DNA of 64,000 nt from Nocardioides sp. W7 (GCF_022919075.1 NZ_CP095078.1:3658001-3722000); one strand, 5' to 3'; positions 42,222 through 50,227 are shown, numbered from the stretch's first letter. Numbers and translations are program-made. The notes: generated from the sequence alone by a model not told the origin.

Positions 42222-42317
42222 CGGGAGTTTCATCGGTTAGCCGATGAAACCCACTCCGGGACGACAAAGGTTCATCGTCCAAGCGGGAGTTCTGTCGGCT
42301 AACCGATGAAACTCCCG
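42222..42317. repeat. Nested 23-bp inverted repeat between convergent genes
   Basis: Arms 42222-42244 and 42295-42317 are perfect 23-nt inverted copies (beginning CGGGAGTTTCATCGGTTAG). The left side also forms its own hairpin, GTTTCATCGG-TTAG-CCGATGAAAC (42227-42250). The whole 96-bp unit begins 8 nt after the QueA-like stop and ends 16 nt before the ABC-F stop. It can work as a two-way terminator and has the build of a small palindromic mobile element. Confidence 0.6.
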
Positions 42318-42332
42318 CATGCCGGACGCCGG

Positions 42333-43931
42333 CTAGGCCAAGGAGACCAGGTCGGCGTAGTCCTCGTTCCAGAGGTCCTCGTCGCCGTCGGGGAGCAGCA
42401 GCACCCGGTCGGGCTCGAGGGCGCGCACGGCGCCCTCGTCGTGGGTGACCAGGATGATCGCGCCCTCGTAGGTGCGGATCGCGGCGAGCACCTCCTCGCG
42501 GGAGGCCGGATCGAGGTTGTTCGTCGGCTCGTCGAGGAGCAGCACGTTGGCGCTGGAGACCACCAGGCTGGCCAGGGCGAGCCGGGTCTTCTCGCCGCCC
42601 GAGAGCACCGCCGCTGGCTTGTTGGCGTCGTCGCCGGAGAACAGGAACGAGCCCAGCACGCTGCGCGCCTCGGTGTCGGTGAGCTGCGGGGCGGCGCTCT
42701 GCATGTTCTCCAGCACGGTGCGGCTGGTGTCGAGGGTCTCGTGCTCCTGGGCGTAGTAGCCGAGCTTGAGCCCGTGCCCGGGGACCACGCGACCCGTGTC
42801 GGACTTGTCGACACCGGCCAGGATCCGGAGCATCGTCGTCTTGCCGGCGCCGTTGAGCCCGAGGATGACCACGCGCGAGCCCTTGTCGATCGCCAGGTCG
42901 ACGTCGGTGAACACCTCGAGCGAGCCGTACGACTTCGACAGCTCCTCGCCCGTGAGCGGCGTCTTGCCGCACGGCGCGGGGGCCGGGAACTTGATCTTGG
43001 CCACCTTGTCGGCCGCCCGCTCCCCCTCGAGCCCGGCCATCATCTTCTCGGCCCGCTTGAGCATCGACTGGGCCGCCACGGCCTTGGACGCCTTCGCCCG
43101 CATCCTGTTGGCCTGGTCGGTGAGCGTCTTGGCCTTGCTCTCGGTGTTCGCGCGCTCGCGCTTGCGTCGCTTCTCGTCGGTCTCGCGCTGGGTGAGGTAG
43201 TGCTTCCAGCCCATGTTGTAGATGTCCATCTCGCACCGGTTGGCGTCGAGGTGCATGACCTTGTTGACGGTCTCCTCGAGCAGCGCGTTGTCGTGGCTGA
43301 TCACGATGAAGCCGCCCTTGTGGGCCTTCAGGAAGTCACGCAGCCAGACGATCGAGTCGGCGTCGAGGTGGTTGGTCGGCTCGTCGAGGATCAGGATCTC
43401 GGCGCCGGAGAAGAGGATCCGGGCGAGCTCGACCCGGCGCCGCTGGCCGCCGGAGAGCGTCTTGAGCTGCTGGGCGAGGATCCGCTCCTCGATGCCGAGG
43501 CTGGCGGCGATCGTCGCGGCCTCCGACTCCGCGGCGTACCCGCCCCCGGCGTGCATCTCGTCGTCGGCGCGCCCGTAGCGCCGCATCGCCTTGTCGCGCT
43601 TCGCGGCGTCGTCGCTGCCCATGTCGACCTCGGCCTGCCGCAGCCGTCGTACGACGTCGTCGAGACCGCGCGCCGACAGGATCCGGTCGCGGGCCAACAC
43701 CTCGGGGTCGCCGATCCGCGGGTCCTGCGGCAGGTAACCGACGTCGCCGGCGTTGGTCACCTTGCCGCTGGCGGGCAGCGCCTCGCCGGCGAGGATCTTG
43801 GTGAGGGTGGTCTTGCCGGCGCCGTTGCGGCCGACGAGGCCGACCTTGTCGCCGGCGGCCACCCGGAAGCTGACGTTCTCCATGAGGAGGCGCGCGCCTG
43901 CTCGGACTTCCAGCTGGGAGGCGGTGATCAT
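42333..43931 (-). CDS. ABC-F family ATPase (translation factor type)
   Basis: This 532-residue protein has two ATPase domains and no transmembrane segment. Domain 1 has Walker A GRNGAGKTT near residue 34 and LSGGQRRRVELARIL; domain 2 has GLNGAGKTT near 352 and LSGGEKTRLALASLV. The linker between them (about 238-305) is long and highly charged, with many Lys and Arg. These are ABC-F features. ABC-F proteins bind the ribosomal E site and either resolve stalled complexes or protect from antibiotics. This one is most like the housekeeping type. The start has TAGACT 9 nt upstream. Confidence 0.88.
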   Translation of the reverse strand: MITASQLEVRAGARLLMENVSFRVAAGDKVGLVGRNGAGKTTLTKILAGEALPASGKVTNAGDVGYLPQDPRIGDPEVLARDRILSARGLDDVVRRLRQAEVDMGSDDAAKRDKAMRRYGRADDEMHAGGGYAAESEAATIAASLGIEERILAQQLKTLSGGQRRRVELARILFSGAEILILDEPTNHLDADSIVWLRDFLKAHKGGFIVISHDNALLEETVNKVMHLDANRCEMDIYNMGWKHYLTQRETDEKRRKRERANTESKAKTLTDQANRMRAKASKAVAAQSMLKRAEKMMAGLEGERAADKVAKIKFPAPAPCGKTPLTGEELSKSYGSLEVFTDVDLAIDKGSRVVILGLNGAGKTTMLRILAGVDKSDTGRVVPGHGLKLGYYAQEHETLDTSRTVLENMQSAAPQLTDTEARSVLGSFLFSGDDANKPAAVLSGGEKTRLALASLVVSSANVLLLDEPTNNLDPASREEVLAAIRTYEGAIILVTHDEGAVRALEPDRVLLLPDGDEDLWNEDYADLVSLA

Positions 43932-43940
43932 GAGGGGGCC

Positions 43941-43946
43941 AGTCTA
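43941..43946 (-). promoter_or_regulatory. -10 element (TAGACT), short leader, for the ABC-F gene
   Basis: The hexamer is 9 nt from the ATG at 43931. Confidence 0.45.
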
Positions 43947-43992
43947 GGCGTGGGTACGGGTCACCCAGCGAATCGATGCGGGAGGCGGACGG

Positions 43993-44892
43993 ATGAGGTT
44001 CAACCCCAAGGCACGTCTCGACCGGGGTCGGGTGGGTGACGCCGGGCGTGGTCGAGGGGGCGGTGGAGGTGGCTCCCGGATGCCCGCCGGTCTGCCGGTC
44101 GGGGGCGGCATCGGCGGAGTCGTCGTACTCGTCATCGTGTTCGTCGCCATCCAGGTCTTCGGCGGCTCCGACGGTGCGGTCGACGACAGCACCCTCGAGG
44201 GCAGTGAGCGGTACGCCGGCTGCGAGTTCGGCTCGGACGCCAACGAGAGCGCCGACTGCGTGCGGGTCGGGGTCGAGAACTCCCTGCACGACTTCTGGTC
44301 CGACGAGCTCGGGTCCGACTACCGGCCGATCGACCGACTGGTGACCTTCTCCGGCAGCGTGGAGACCGGCTGCGGTGCGGCCACCTCGTCGGTGGGCCCC
44401 TTCTACTGCCCCGGCGACGAGCGGATCTACCTGGACACGTCGTTCTTCGACGAGGTGCTCGAGCGCCAGCTCGGCGGACCGGACGGCGGCTTCGTCGAGG
44501 CCTACGTCCTCGCCCACGAGTACGGCCACCACCTCCAGAACGTGCTCGGCACCATGGGTCGGGTGCGGACCCAGCAGGGTGCCCAGAGCGATGCCGTACG
44601 ACTGGAGCTGCAGGCGGACTGCTACGCCGGGATGTGGACGCGCGCGGCGACCACGACGCAGGACGCCGACGGACTGACCCTGATCAGCGACCTCACCCAG
44701 GAGGACATCGACCTCGCGCTCGCGGCGGCGACGGCCATCGGGGACGACCGGATCCAGGAGCGGACCCAGGGTCAGGTCACCGAGGAGACGTGGACGCACG
44801 GCTCCGCCAAGTCCCGGGCGAAGTGGTTCCGCACCGGCCTGGAAGAGGGCACCCTGGTGGCGTGCGACACCTTCTCCGCCCCACGCGTGTGA
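43993..44892 (+). CDS. Neutral zinc metallopeptidase (YpfJ family)
   Basis: The 299-residue protein has an N-terminal glycine/arginine-rich cytoplasmic part, one transmembrane segment (about 37-56) and a large extracellular domain with the zinc motif HEYGHH near residue 176. FYCPGDERIYLDTSFF and ELQADCYAGMW are family signatures. The family has no well-known substrate. GGAGG lies 7 nt upstream of the ATG. Confidence 0.87.
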   Translation: MRFNPKARLDRGRVGDAGRGRGGGGGGSRMPAGLPVGGGIGGVVVLVIVFVAIQVFGGSDGAVDDSTLEGSERYAGCEFGSDANESADCVRVGVENSLHDFWSDELGSDYRPIDRLVTFSGSVETGCGAATSSVGPFYCPGDERIYLDTSFFDEVLERQLGGPDGGFVEAYVLAHEYGHHLQNVLGTMGRVRTQQGAQSDAVRLELQADCYAGMWTRAATTTQDADGLTLISDLTQEDIDLALAAATAIGDDRIQERTQGQVTEETWTHGSAKSRAKWFRTGLEEGTLVACDTFSAPRV

Positions 44893-44923
44893 GACCTGGG
44901 CTAAGACGGATCTCTGGGAGCGA

Positions 44924-44929
44924 TAGCGT
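44924..44929 (+). promoter_or_regulatory. -10 element (TAGCGT), leaderless, for the response regulator
   Basis: The hexamer is 6 nt before the ATG at 44936. Confidence 0.5.
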
Positions 44930-44935
44930 CAGCCC

Positions 44936-45373
44936 ATGACCGCCGGCCAGGTACCCGCCTCACCCCGCCCTGCCGGGGCTGGGGGTGAAGGCACGCCGGG
45001 ACCGCTCCGGGTGCTGGTCGCCGACGACTTCGAACCCGTACGCATGCTCGCCGTACGAATGCTGCAGAAGCTCGGGCACGACGACGTCGAGGAGGCCGAG
45101 GACGGCCAGGAGGCGGTGGACGCGCTCGCGGCACGCCATTTCGACCTGCTGTTCCTCGACCTCTCGATGCCGCGGCTGTCCGGTCAGGATGTCGTCCGCT
45201 GGCTGAGGGCCCACCCCGACCGGGCCGAGGGACTCACGATCGTCGTGATCAGTGCTTCCGCGCACGCCGAGCGCCCGGTGCTCAACGAGCTGGGCGTCAC
45301 CCACGTGCTCCCCAAACCCTTCCGGAGCCAGGAGATCGCGGACGTGATCGACGCCATCTACGGCACGGTCTAA
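44936..45373 (+). CDS. Single-domain (CheY-like) response regulator
   Basis: The 145-residue product is a receiver domain with no output domain, preceded by about 22 Pro/Gly/Ala-rich residues. The acidic pair is in VADDFEP near residue 31, the phosphoryl aspartate in LFLDLSMPR near 76, the Ser/Thr in VISAS near 104 and the lysine in LPKPF near 126. Such regulators act by protein contacts. A soluble histidine kinase lies about 1.3 kb downstream on the same strand, on the far side of the P450 gene, and is the likely partner. The start has a leaderless -10. Confidence 0.87.
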   Translation: MTAGQVPASPRPAGAGGEGTPGPLRVLVADDFEPVRMLAVRMLQKLGHDDVEEAEDGQEAVDALAARHFDLLFLDLSMPRLSGQDVVRWLRAHPDRAEGLTIVVISASAHAERPVLNELGVTHVLPKPFRSQEIADVIDAIYGTV

Positions 45374-45413
45374 GACACCTGCCCAATTCCCCCCGGCGCG
45401 TTCTCCGACCCGC

Positions 45414-45419
45414 TAGATT
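45414..45419 (+). promoter_or_regulatory. Candidate -10 element (TAGATT) for the small peptide/P450 unit
   Basis: TAGATT is 44 nt upstream of the peptide start, giving a leader of about 38 nt that includes its GAGAGGA ribosome site. No clear -35 is visible. Confidence 0.4.
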
Positions 45420-45463
45420 CCTCCCGTAGTGGGGGACATCGACCGAACGAGAGGACACCAAAC

Positions 45464-45553
45464 ATGCTGAGCAATTTCCGGCAGCGCCGTGCGATCGCCC
45501 AGGCGGGTCGCAGCCTTCGCGCGTACTACACGTGGCGGCGGCCGGGGGCCTGA
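45464..45553 (+). CDS. 29-residue aromatic, basic peptide; possible P450-modified RiPP precursor
   Basis: The ATG at 45464 follows GAGAGGA by 8 nt, a good ribosome site, and opens a frame of 29 codons ending at TGA 45551. The peptide is basic (nine Arg) and its end reads RAYYTW then RRPGA. The Y-x-W pattern is one of the motifs crosslinked by P450s in minimal RiPPs such as the biarylitides. The P450 gene starts inside this frame (overlap 22 nt), so both come from one message. There is no similarity to a characterised precursor that I can confirm. It might also be a conserved small protein or a leader peptide controlling the P450 gene. Confidence 0.5.
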   Translation: MLSNFRQRRAIAQAGRSLRAYYTWRRPGA

Positions 45554-46677
45554 TCGCCACCACGCCTTCTGACGGCGCCGAGGACTCCAACGGTGTTCTC
45601 GGCGCCGTCTTACGTGCAGCCGGTTCACCTACACCGGTACGCCTCTCCCCCGACGGTCCTGTCCTCGTCACGACTCCAGAGGGAGCCCGGGCGGTCCTGA
45701 CCAGCCCGGACGACTACGCGCTGCCCTTCGACGTCACCCGTCAGGCGATTCGTCGGCACAGCCGTGCCGTCAAGGACACCCCACCTCTCGCCCCGGATGC
45801 AGTCGCTGCCGGTGCCGCGGTGTTCGCGACCGAGCTCTCCCGGATCCCACTCCCCACCGCTCCGAGCCCCACGATCGAGGTCGACACCCTGGCTCTGCTG
45901 CGGATGCCGGTCGCTCTCTCGACCACGGCCGCCATGGTCCCGGGCGCGGAGCCGGATGCCCGACGTCACATCGCCACCCTCGCCTTGGCCTGGGTCGACT
46001 CGCTGGGTCCGATCATCTCCGCGATTCGCCCGCCTCGTCGGTGGTCGAAGGTCCGCCGGGCCGAGGGAAGGGCCCGCGAGCTGCTCGAACGGGCGCTCGC
46101 ATCGGCCGCCGTCCCAGACCCGCCCGCTGTCGTGACCGCCCTTGCCGCGGGGGTGCAGGTGCCGATCGCCGCCGGCGCCTGGTGCCTGACGCAACTGGCG
46201 TCCCGAGATGGTCTCCACGACACGATCCGCCAGCGCGGGAGCCTGGTGCTTCCGATGGTGTGGGAGGTGCTGCGGCTCTATCCCCCGACCTGGGTCCTTC
46301 CCCGAATCAGCACCCGGGCCGTCACCATCGACGGCACGGCGATCCCGGCGTACTGTCCCGTCCTTGTGAGCCCGTTGGCGCTCGGGCTGCTCCCTCGTCT
46401 GGTTCCCGGACCCCGAGAGGGCTGCTCTCCCCTCGACGAGCTCGACCCGGTGCGGTGGCAGGACTCGGAGCAACGCCCCGGCGCGTGGCTCCCCTTCGGC
46501 GCAGGACCCCACGCGTGCCCGGGCCGCAATCTGGGGCTGGCCCAGCTCGTCCACCTCGTGACGTGGTCCACCGAGGTCGAGCTCACGGCGGACGCCCCAC
46601 CCTCCATCGACACCGACCGCGGGCTGTCTCCGCGCCCCCCGATCGTTCGCGTCCGGCGCCTGTCCGGGCGCGCGTAG
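45532..46677 (+). CDS. Atypical short cytochrome P450
   Basis: This 381-residue protein has the heme-binding FGAGPHACPG (Cys 329), the ExxR motif EVLR at 245-248, LRLYPPTW and a late DPVRW. These identify a P450 in spite of weak similarity elsewhere. The I-helix lacks the usual A-G-x-D/E-T: residues 204-211 read LAAGVQVP. Length is slightly below the usual 400. The start GTG at 45532 lies in another frame inside the peptide gene and has no ribosome site, so translation is probably coupled. Ferredoxin and reductase partners are not in the window. The substrate is unknown; the overlapping peptide is a candidate. Confidence 0.75.
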   Translation: MAAAGGLIATTPSDGAEDSNGVLGAVLRAAGSPTPVRLSPDGPVLVTTPEGARAVLTSPDDYALPFDVTRQAIRRHSRAVKDTPPLAPDAVAAGAAVFATELSRIPLPTAPSPTIEVDTLALLRMPVALSTTAAMVPGAEPDARRHIATLALAWVDSLGPIISAIRPPRRWSKVRRAEGRARELLERALASAAVPDPPAVVTALAAGVQVPIAAGAWCLTQLASRDGLHDTIRQRGSLVLPMVWEVLRLYPPTWVLPRISTRAVTIDGTAIPAYCPVLVSPLALGLLPRLVPGPREGCSPLDELDPVRWQDSEQRPGAWLPFGAGPHACPGRNLGLAQLVHLVTWSTEVELTADAPPSIDTDRGLSPRPPIVRVRRLSGRA

Positions 46678-46680
46678 AGT
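46675..46680 (+). promoter_or_regulatory. -10 element (TAGAGT), leaderless, for the histidine kinase
   Basis: The hexamer overlaps the P450 stop codon (TAG at 46675) and is 8 nt from the ATG at 46689, so the kinase may have its own promoter. Confidence 0.45.
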
Positions 46681-46688
46681 CGCCGGCG

Positions 46689-48038
46689 ATGATGTCGAGC
46701 CCATCGTTTCCCAACGGCCTCCAGCCCGTGCGCGGCCTCGCCAGTGCAAGCCCGGCCGCTGTCACCGTCGCCGTGGAACTGCTGACCAGCAGGACCGACA
46801 TCGCCGCCGCGGTCGAGGCCGTCGTCGGACTGCTGTCGTCGTACCCCGAGATCGACGGGGTGACCGTCGCCATCATCGGCATGACGCCGGAGCGCACCGA
46901 AGGCTGGGTGCCCCTCGGGAGCCGGGCGTGGCTCCGGGAATGGACCGCGCCGGGTGCCACCTGCTCGGTGGCCCCGCCGGAGGGTGCCGGGCCCGAGCAG
47001 GCCTTCTCCCTCACCTGGTTGTCACAACACGCACGCACCGACGTCGTCGCAGTCCTCGACACCGAGCTTCTTCCGCCGGACGCCGCCCAGGACCGCCGAG
47101 AGCTCGAGGGCTGCAACGTGCGGGCCCTCGTCTCACGTTCGATCGTCCGCGATCACGTCCTCTTCGGCAGCCTGGGCCTGGCACGTGAGACCCCCGGCCC
47201 CTGGCCGGAGTCATACGTCTCCGACGTCCGACTGCTGAGCGCGGCGATCGCCTCACGACTGGCCGAGGAGGTCTCGAGACGTTCGCTCGCCGAGGCGATC
47301 GAGCGCGCCGAGACTGCCCACCAGAGCAAGGAGCACTTCTTCGCCGCCCTCGGGCACGAGCTGCGGACGCCGATCACGGCGATCATGGGCACCGCGGAGC
47401 TGCAGAGCCAGGAGGCCGGGGAGCACATCGACTCGGACCCGTCCGGCTTCGCGACCTCCGTCGCCCGGGACGCGGACGTGGTGCTCCGCGCCGCGGAGCA
47501 GCTGCACGCGGTCGTCGAGGAGTTGCTCGGCACCGGCGACGAGCTCGGAGGTCGAGCTGAGACGCAGTGGGTCGACGTCGCCGAGGCGCTCGCCGACGTG
47601 GTGCACTGGCTGGGAGCTCCCGCTCGCACGAGCAACGTCACCGTCGGCTCCGACGTGCCCACCGGGATCCTGGTCCGGACCACGCCCTCGGCGTTGCGCC
47701 AGATCCTGACCAACCTGGTCGGCAACGCGATCACCTACAACGTCGCCGGCGGCAGCGTGCGGGTGACCGCCACCAGAGCGACCGACGAGTTCGGTCGCCC
47801 CCGGGCCCGCATCGGCGTCCGCGACACCGGCCCCGGGCTCAGCCCCGCGCAGCAGCGCCGGGTCTTCGAGCCGTTCGTGCGGTTCGCCGGCCCCGAGGTC
47901 CGCGGCACCGGACTCGGACTCTCGCTGTCTCGCTCGCTCGCCGAGCGGGACGGCGGCCTGATGGGCGTCGAGTCGGCCGAGGGCGCCGGCTCCGTCTTCT
48001 GGCTCGACCTGGCCTCGACGGAACACCGGCCGGTATGA
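46689..48038 (+). CDS. Soluble GAF-type sensor histidine kinase
   Basis: This 449-residue kinase has an N-terminal GAF-like domain (about 20-195), a HisKA domain with the H-box ALGHELRTPITAIMG near residue 220 and a HATPase with NLVGNAITYN, DTGPGLSP and GTGLGLSLS. No transmembrane segment is visible. ATG at 46692 is an alternative start. The nearest response regulator is the CheY-like protein at 44936, with the P450 between, suggesting that the locus is a four-gene unit (regulator, peptide, P450, kinase). Confidence 0.86.
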   Translation: MMSSPSFPNGLQPVRGLASASPAAVTVAVELLTSRTDIAAAVEAVVGLLSSYPEIDGVTVAIIGMTPERTEGWVPLGSRAWLREWTAPGATCSVAPPEGAGPEQAFSLTWLSQHARTDVVAVLDTELLPPDAAQDRRELEGCNVRALVSRSIVRDHVLFGSLGLARETPGPWPESYVSDVRLLSAAIASRLAEEVSRRSLAEAIERAETAHQSKEHFFAALGHELRTPITAIMGTAELQSQEAGEHIDSDPSGFATSVARDADVVLRAAEQLHAVVEELLGTGDELGGRAETQWVDVAEALADVVHWLGAPARTSNVTVGSDVPTGILVRTTPSALRQILTNLVGNAITYNVAGGSVRVTATRATDEFGRPRARIGVRDTGPGLSPAQQRRVFEPFVRFAGPEVRGTGLGLSLSRSLAERDGGLMGVESAEGAGSVFWLDLASTEHRPV

Positions 48039-48099
48039 CGCCTGGTCCTGGTCTCACTGGGTGCCAGCGGTGCGCCAACTCGTGCCGCCGAACGGACGG

Positions 48100-48331
48100 T
48101 CAGTCCTCCGGGGCGAGCCGGGCCGCCGCCTCCGCCACGCGATCGCCGTAGCGAGGATCGAAAGGCGCGATCGACTCGTTCTCCAGCACCGCACACAGGT
48201 TCCAGAACGCAACCTGCTCACCCTGGTTCCACGGCTCGCTCACTCGATCCTCGTCGTGCCAACGAGAGCACCTCGAACAAGACCAGCGCTTCGTCCCCGG
48301 TCAGCGAGACGGTCACGTTCGACTCCGACAT
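48100..48331 (-). pseudogene. Frameshifted small conserved protein gene
   Basis: Read from the ATG at 48331, the frame begins MSESNVTVSLTGDEALVLFEVLS and then goes out of phase, ending at a TGA near 48219. A second frame continues from the same point as SRWHDEDRVSEPWNQGEQ and on to ARLAPED and a stop at 48100. Adding two bases (CG) near 48262 would join them to a coherent 77-residue protein of a type known in actinobacteria, with the EALVLFE and E-Q-V-A-F-W-N-L pattern. The gene is thus disabled by a 2-bp deletion, unless this is a sequencing error. Confidence 0.7.
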
Positions 48332-48646
48332 GCGGTCATCACTGCCTGCCTGCCTGCTCGCTTGCGTAGTGCACGCGTGCGAATCTGTCGGGATCCGATT
48401 GGCTGCGACTTACGACATCCCGCCCAGAAAGCAGCGGCTGGTCGTCGTACTCGGACCTACATATGTCGCCTTCCCGGCACCGTGCTGAGCGCGAGGGCCC
48501 GGTTCCGACGGCACTTATGTACGTCCGAGTACGGACCGTCCGGAGGTGTGGGACGAGGCCATTCCGCCGCCTAACGGACGCGCAGATCTGATGAGCGAAA
48601 GGCAGGCCACAGTCATTCATACGTAACGCTGGCCGGGCGCTGCAAG
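48332..48646. other. Gene-free accessory stretch with long inverted repeat
   Basis: No supported coding frame is seen. The frames that stay open here have poor codon usage and no recognisable protein. The GC level drops locally. The only structure is the inverted repeat at 48447-48532. Confidence 0.55.
48447..48532. repeat. Inverted repeat with ~23-nt arms
   Basis: Left arm 48447-48470 (beginning GTACTCGGACCTACATATG) and right arm 48510-48532 pair almost completely, with three or four mismatches or bulges, around a 39-nt centre. It could be the two ends of a small lost element, a MITE, or an RNA hairpin. Confidence 0.5.
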
Positions 48647-49354
48647 CTACCTCGCGGCAGTCGGAACGGAACTGGTCACGATGCTCCCGCTCCTCTGGGG
48701 TCGGCCGCCGAAGGCTGCGGCACCCAGCAGGCATAGGCCAGCGGTTGCGGTGAGCAGACCCGAGATCCCCTCGTACCAAGGCTGAGCATCGTAGGGACCC
48801 ACCGCATAACTGAACATGGCAACGAGCGGCGTGCCTAGGACCAGCAACGCCGCCGCGGCCAGCGTCCATCCGCGGGAGTCGATCGCGAACCGAATCAGCA
48901 GGGCCGGGGGCACGAAGGCCCACACGAAGCTGGCCAGGTCGTGAGCCGTCGCCTCGACGACGCTGCCGGCGAGTCCGGACCGGAGGGTGGCGGCGCCCAC
49001 CACCGCCGTGGCTAGCACCGCGCCGACCAGCGCCATCGCGGCGAAGACACCCGGCCTACGGCCAGTGAGAGCCCACGGCAGCAATACGAAGGCGAGCGCG
49101 AGGACCAGCAGCGACCATCCGGCCAACTCTGCGGCATCTCCCACGGGCTCCCACGGGGCAGCGGGTGGCAGGAAGTCATACCGATGGTCCTGGCGGACGG
49201 TGCAGAGCGCGCTGTCGGCCTCGCCCCACGCGCAGGCGCCCGCCCAACGCTGCCACGACGCGGCGTACATCAGCGCGCCGCACGCAACCATCAGCAGCCC
49301 CGCTCCGACTCTCAGCACCCGCAGCGCCACGCTCTTCCCCGTCCTCGCAGTCAC
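48647..49354 (-). CDS. Multi-pass membrane protein of unknown function
   Basis: The 235-residue product has about five hydrophobic segments (near 12-32, 75-92, 100-122, 140-160 and 165-185). Its first loop has two cysteines (GACAW and ALCTV) that could be outside the cell. I recognise no family. GTG at 49354 is preferred because it starts just before the first membrane segment; the frame is open upstream to a GTG at 49459, but that part is low in coding character. It lies in the decaying accessory stretch. Confidence 0.55.
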   Translation of the reverse strand: MTARTGKSVALRVLRVGAGLLMVACGALMYAASWQRWAGACAWGEADSALCTVRQDHRYDFLPPAAPWEPVGDAAELAGWSLLVLALAFVLLPWALTGRRPGVFAAMALVGAVLATAVVGAATLRSGLAGSVVEATAHDLASFVWAFVPPALLIRFAIDSRGWTLAAAALLVLGTPLVAMFSYAVGPYDAQPWYEGISGLLTATAGLCLLGAAAFGGRPQRSGSIVTSSVPTAAR

Positions 49355-49579
49355 AGTGTGCGACGCCCGTCGCTCCTGAGGAAGGGGACGTCGTTTGGCG
49401 GTCTCGCCGGACGCGGTTGTTGCGTGATCCGTTAAGGAGCTATCTGGGCCGTGGCCCACCCGACGCGTGAGTGCGTCACACCCCCGCGAGTAGGCGTACG
49501 CACGAGGCGCGCTCTCATGGCGATGAGCGGTTACAAGCCATGGACAGTTGCCTCATCTGACCTGTTACAGCACGTTGAG

Positions 49580-50227
49580 TCAGGAGTGGTGGGGGTTCAT
49601 CGCGGCCACGGCATCACGGAGCCACTTGCGGGAGGTGTCGTTCAGCATCGGAAGTGCTGCCTCCGCGTCCTATCGGTCCTTCTCCCTTGCCAGGGCGGCC
49701 TTGAACATGAGCGTGACCTCGGGCCGGGCGTAGCGCAGCCCATCGGACGCGACCCACGTGACCGCTTCGAGGTCTTCGGTGTGGGCAGGATTGCGCTTGT
49801 TGGTCCAGCGGCCCTGGGTTTCGGGCGTGAACGGGACGTCCAGGACCCACGTTGACTGCGCGTTCCGTCGGATCCAGATCTGGCTATCCGGTCGCACCTG
49901 GCGGAACCGAGCGTCGTACGGTCGAAACCATGAGTCGTCGACGTTCCACGGCGTCCAGTGGTCGCCGAGGAATAGCCGGAACGCCTCGGCGTCGCTCGAC
50001 AGGATGGAGATGTCCATGTCCTCGTGCGCCCTGCTGGCACCCGTGAACACCTCGATGCTCCATCCGCCGATGATCCACCACGGCCGGTCGAACCCCTCCA
50101 TGAACTCCCCGATGTTCGAGGGATCAAGCGGGTCCCACCCGCCGTACCAACGCTGGAAAGCCCCCGGCGGGAGATGACTGGCTTTGCCCGGTTCCGGTGT
50201 CGGCGGTGGGAGACGAATCGGTGACAC
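49580..50227 (-). pseudogene. Nucleotidyltransferase-like gene interrupted by an in-frame amber codon
   Basis: Residues 1-185 match an aminoglycoside-nucleotidyltransferase-like fold: WWIIGGWSIEVFTG near residue 51 and AHEDMDISIL carrying the metal aspartates. The frame is stopped by TAG at 49670-49672 after LAREKDR. Beyond it, the same frame continues for another 29 sensible codons (DAEAALPMLNDTSRKWLRDA and on) to a TGA at 49580. A single base change would restore a 215-residue protein. The catalytic half is intact, so a shortened but active product is possible. Confidence 0.65.

Noticed and set aside
48339..48923. 194-codon reverse frame in the gene-poor stretch
   Set aside because: Arg/Cys-rich protein with no domain, crosses the inverted repeat and the better-supported membrane protein gene.
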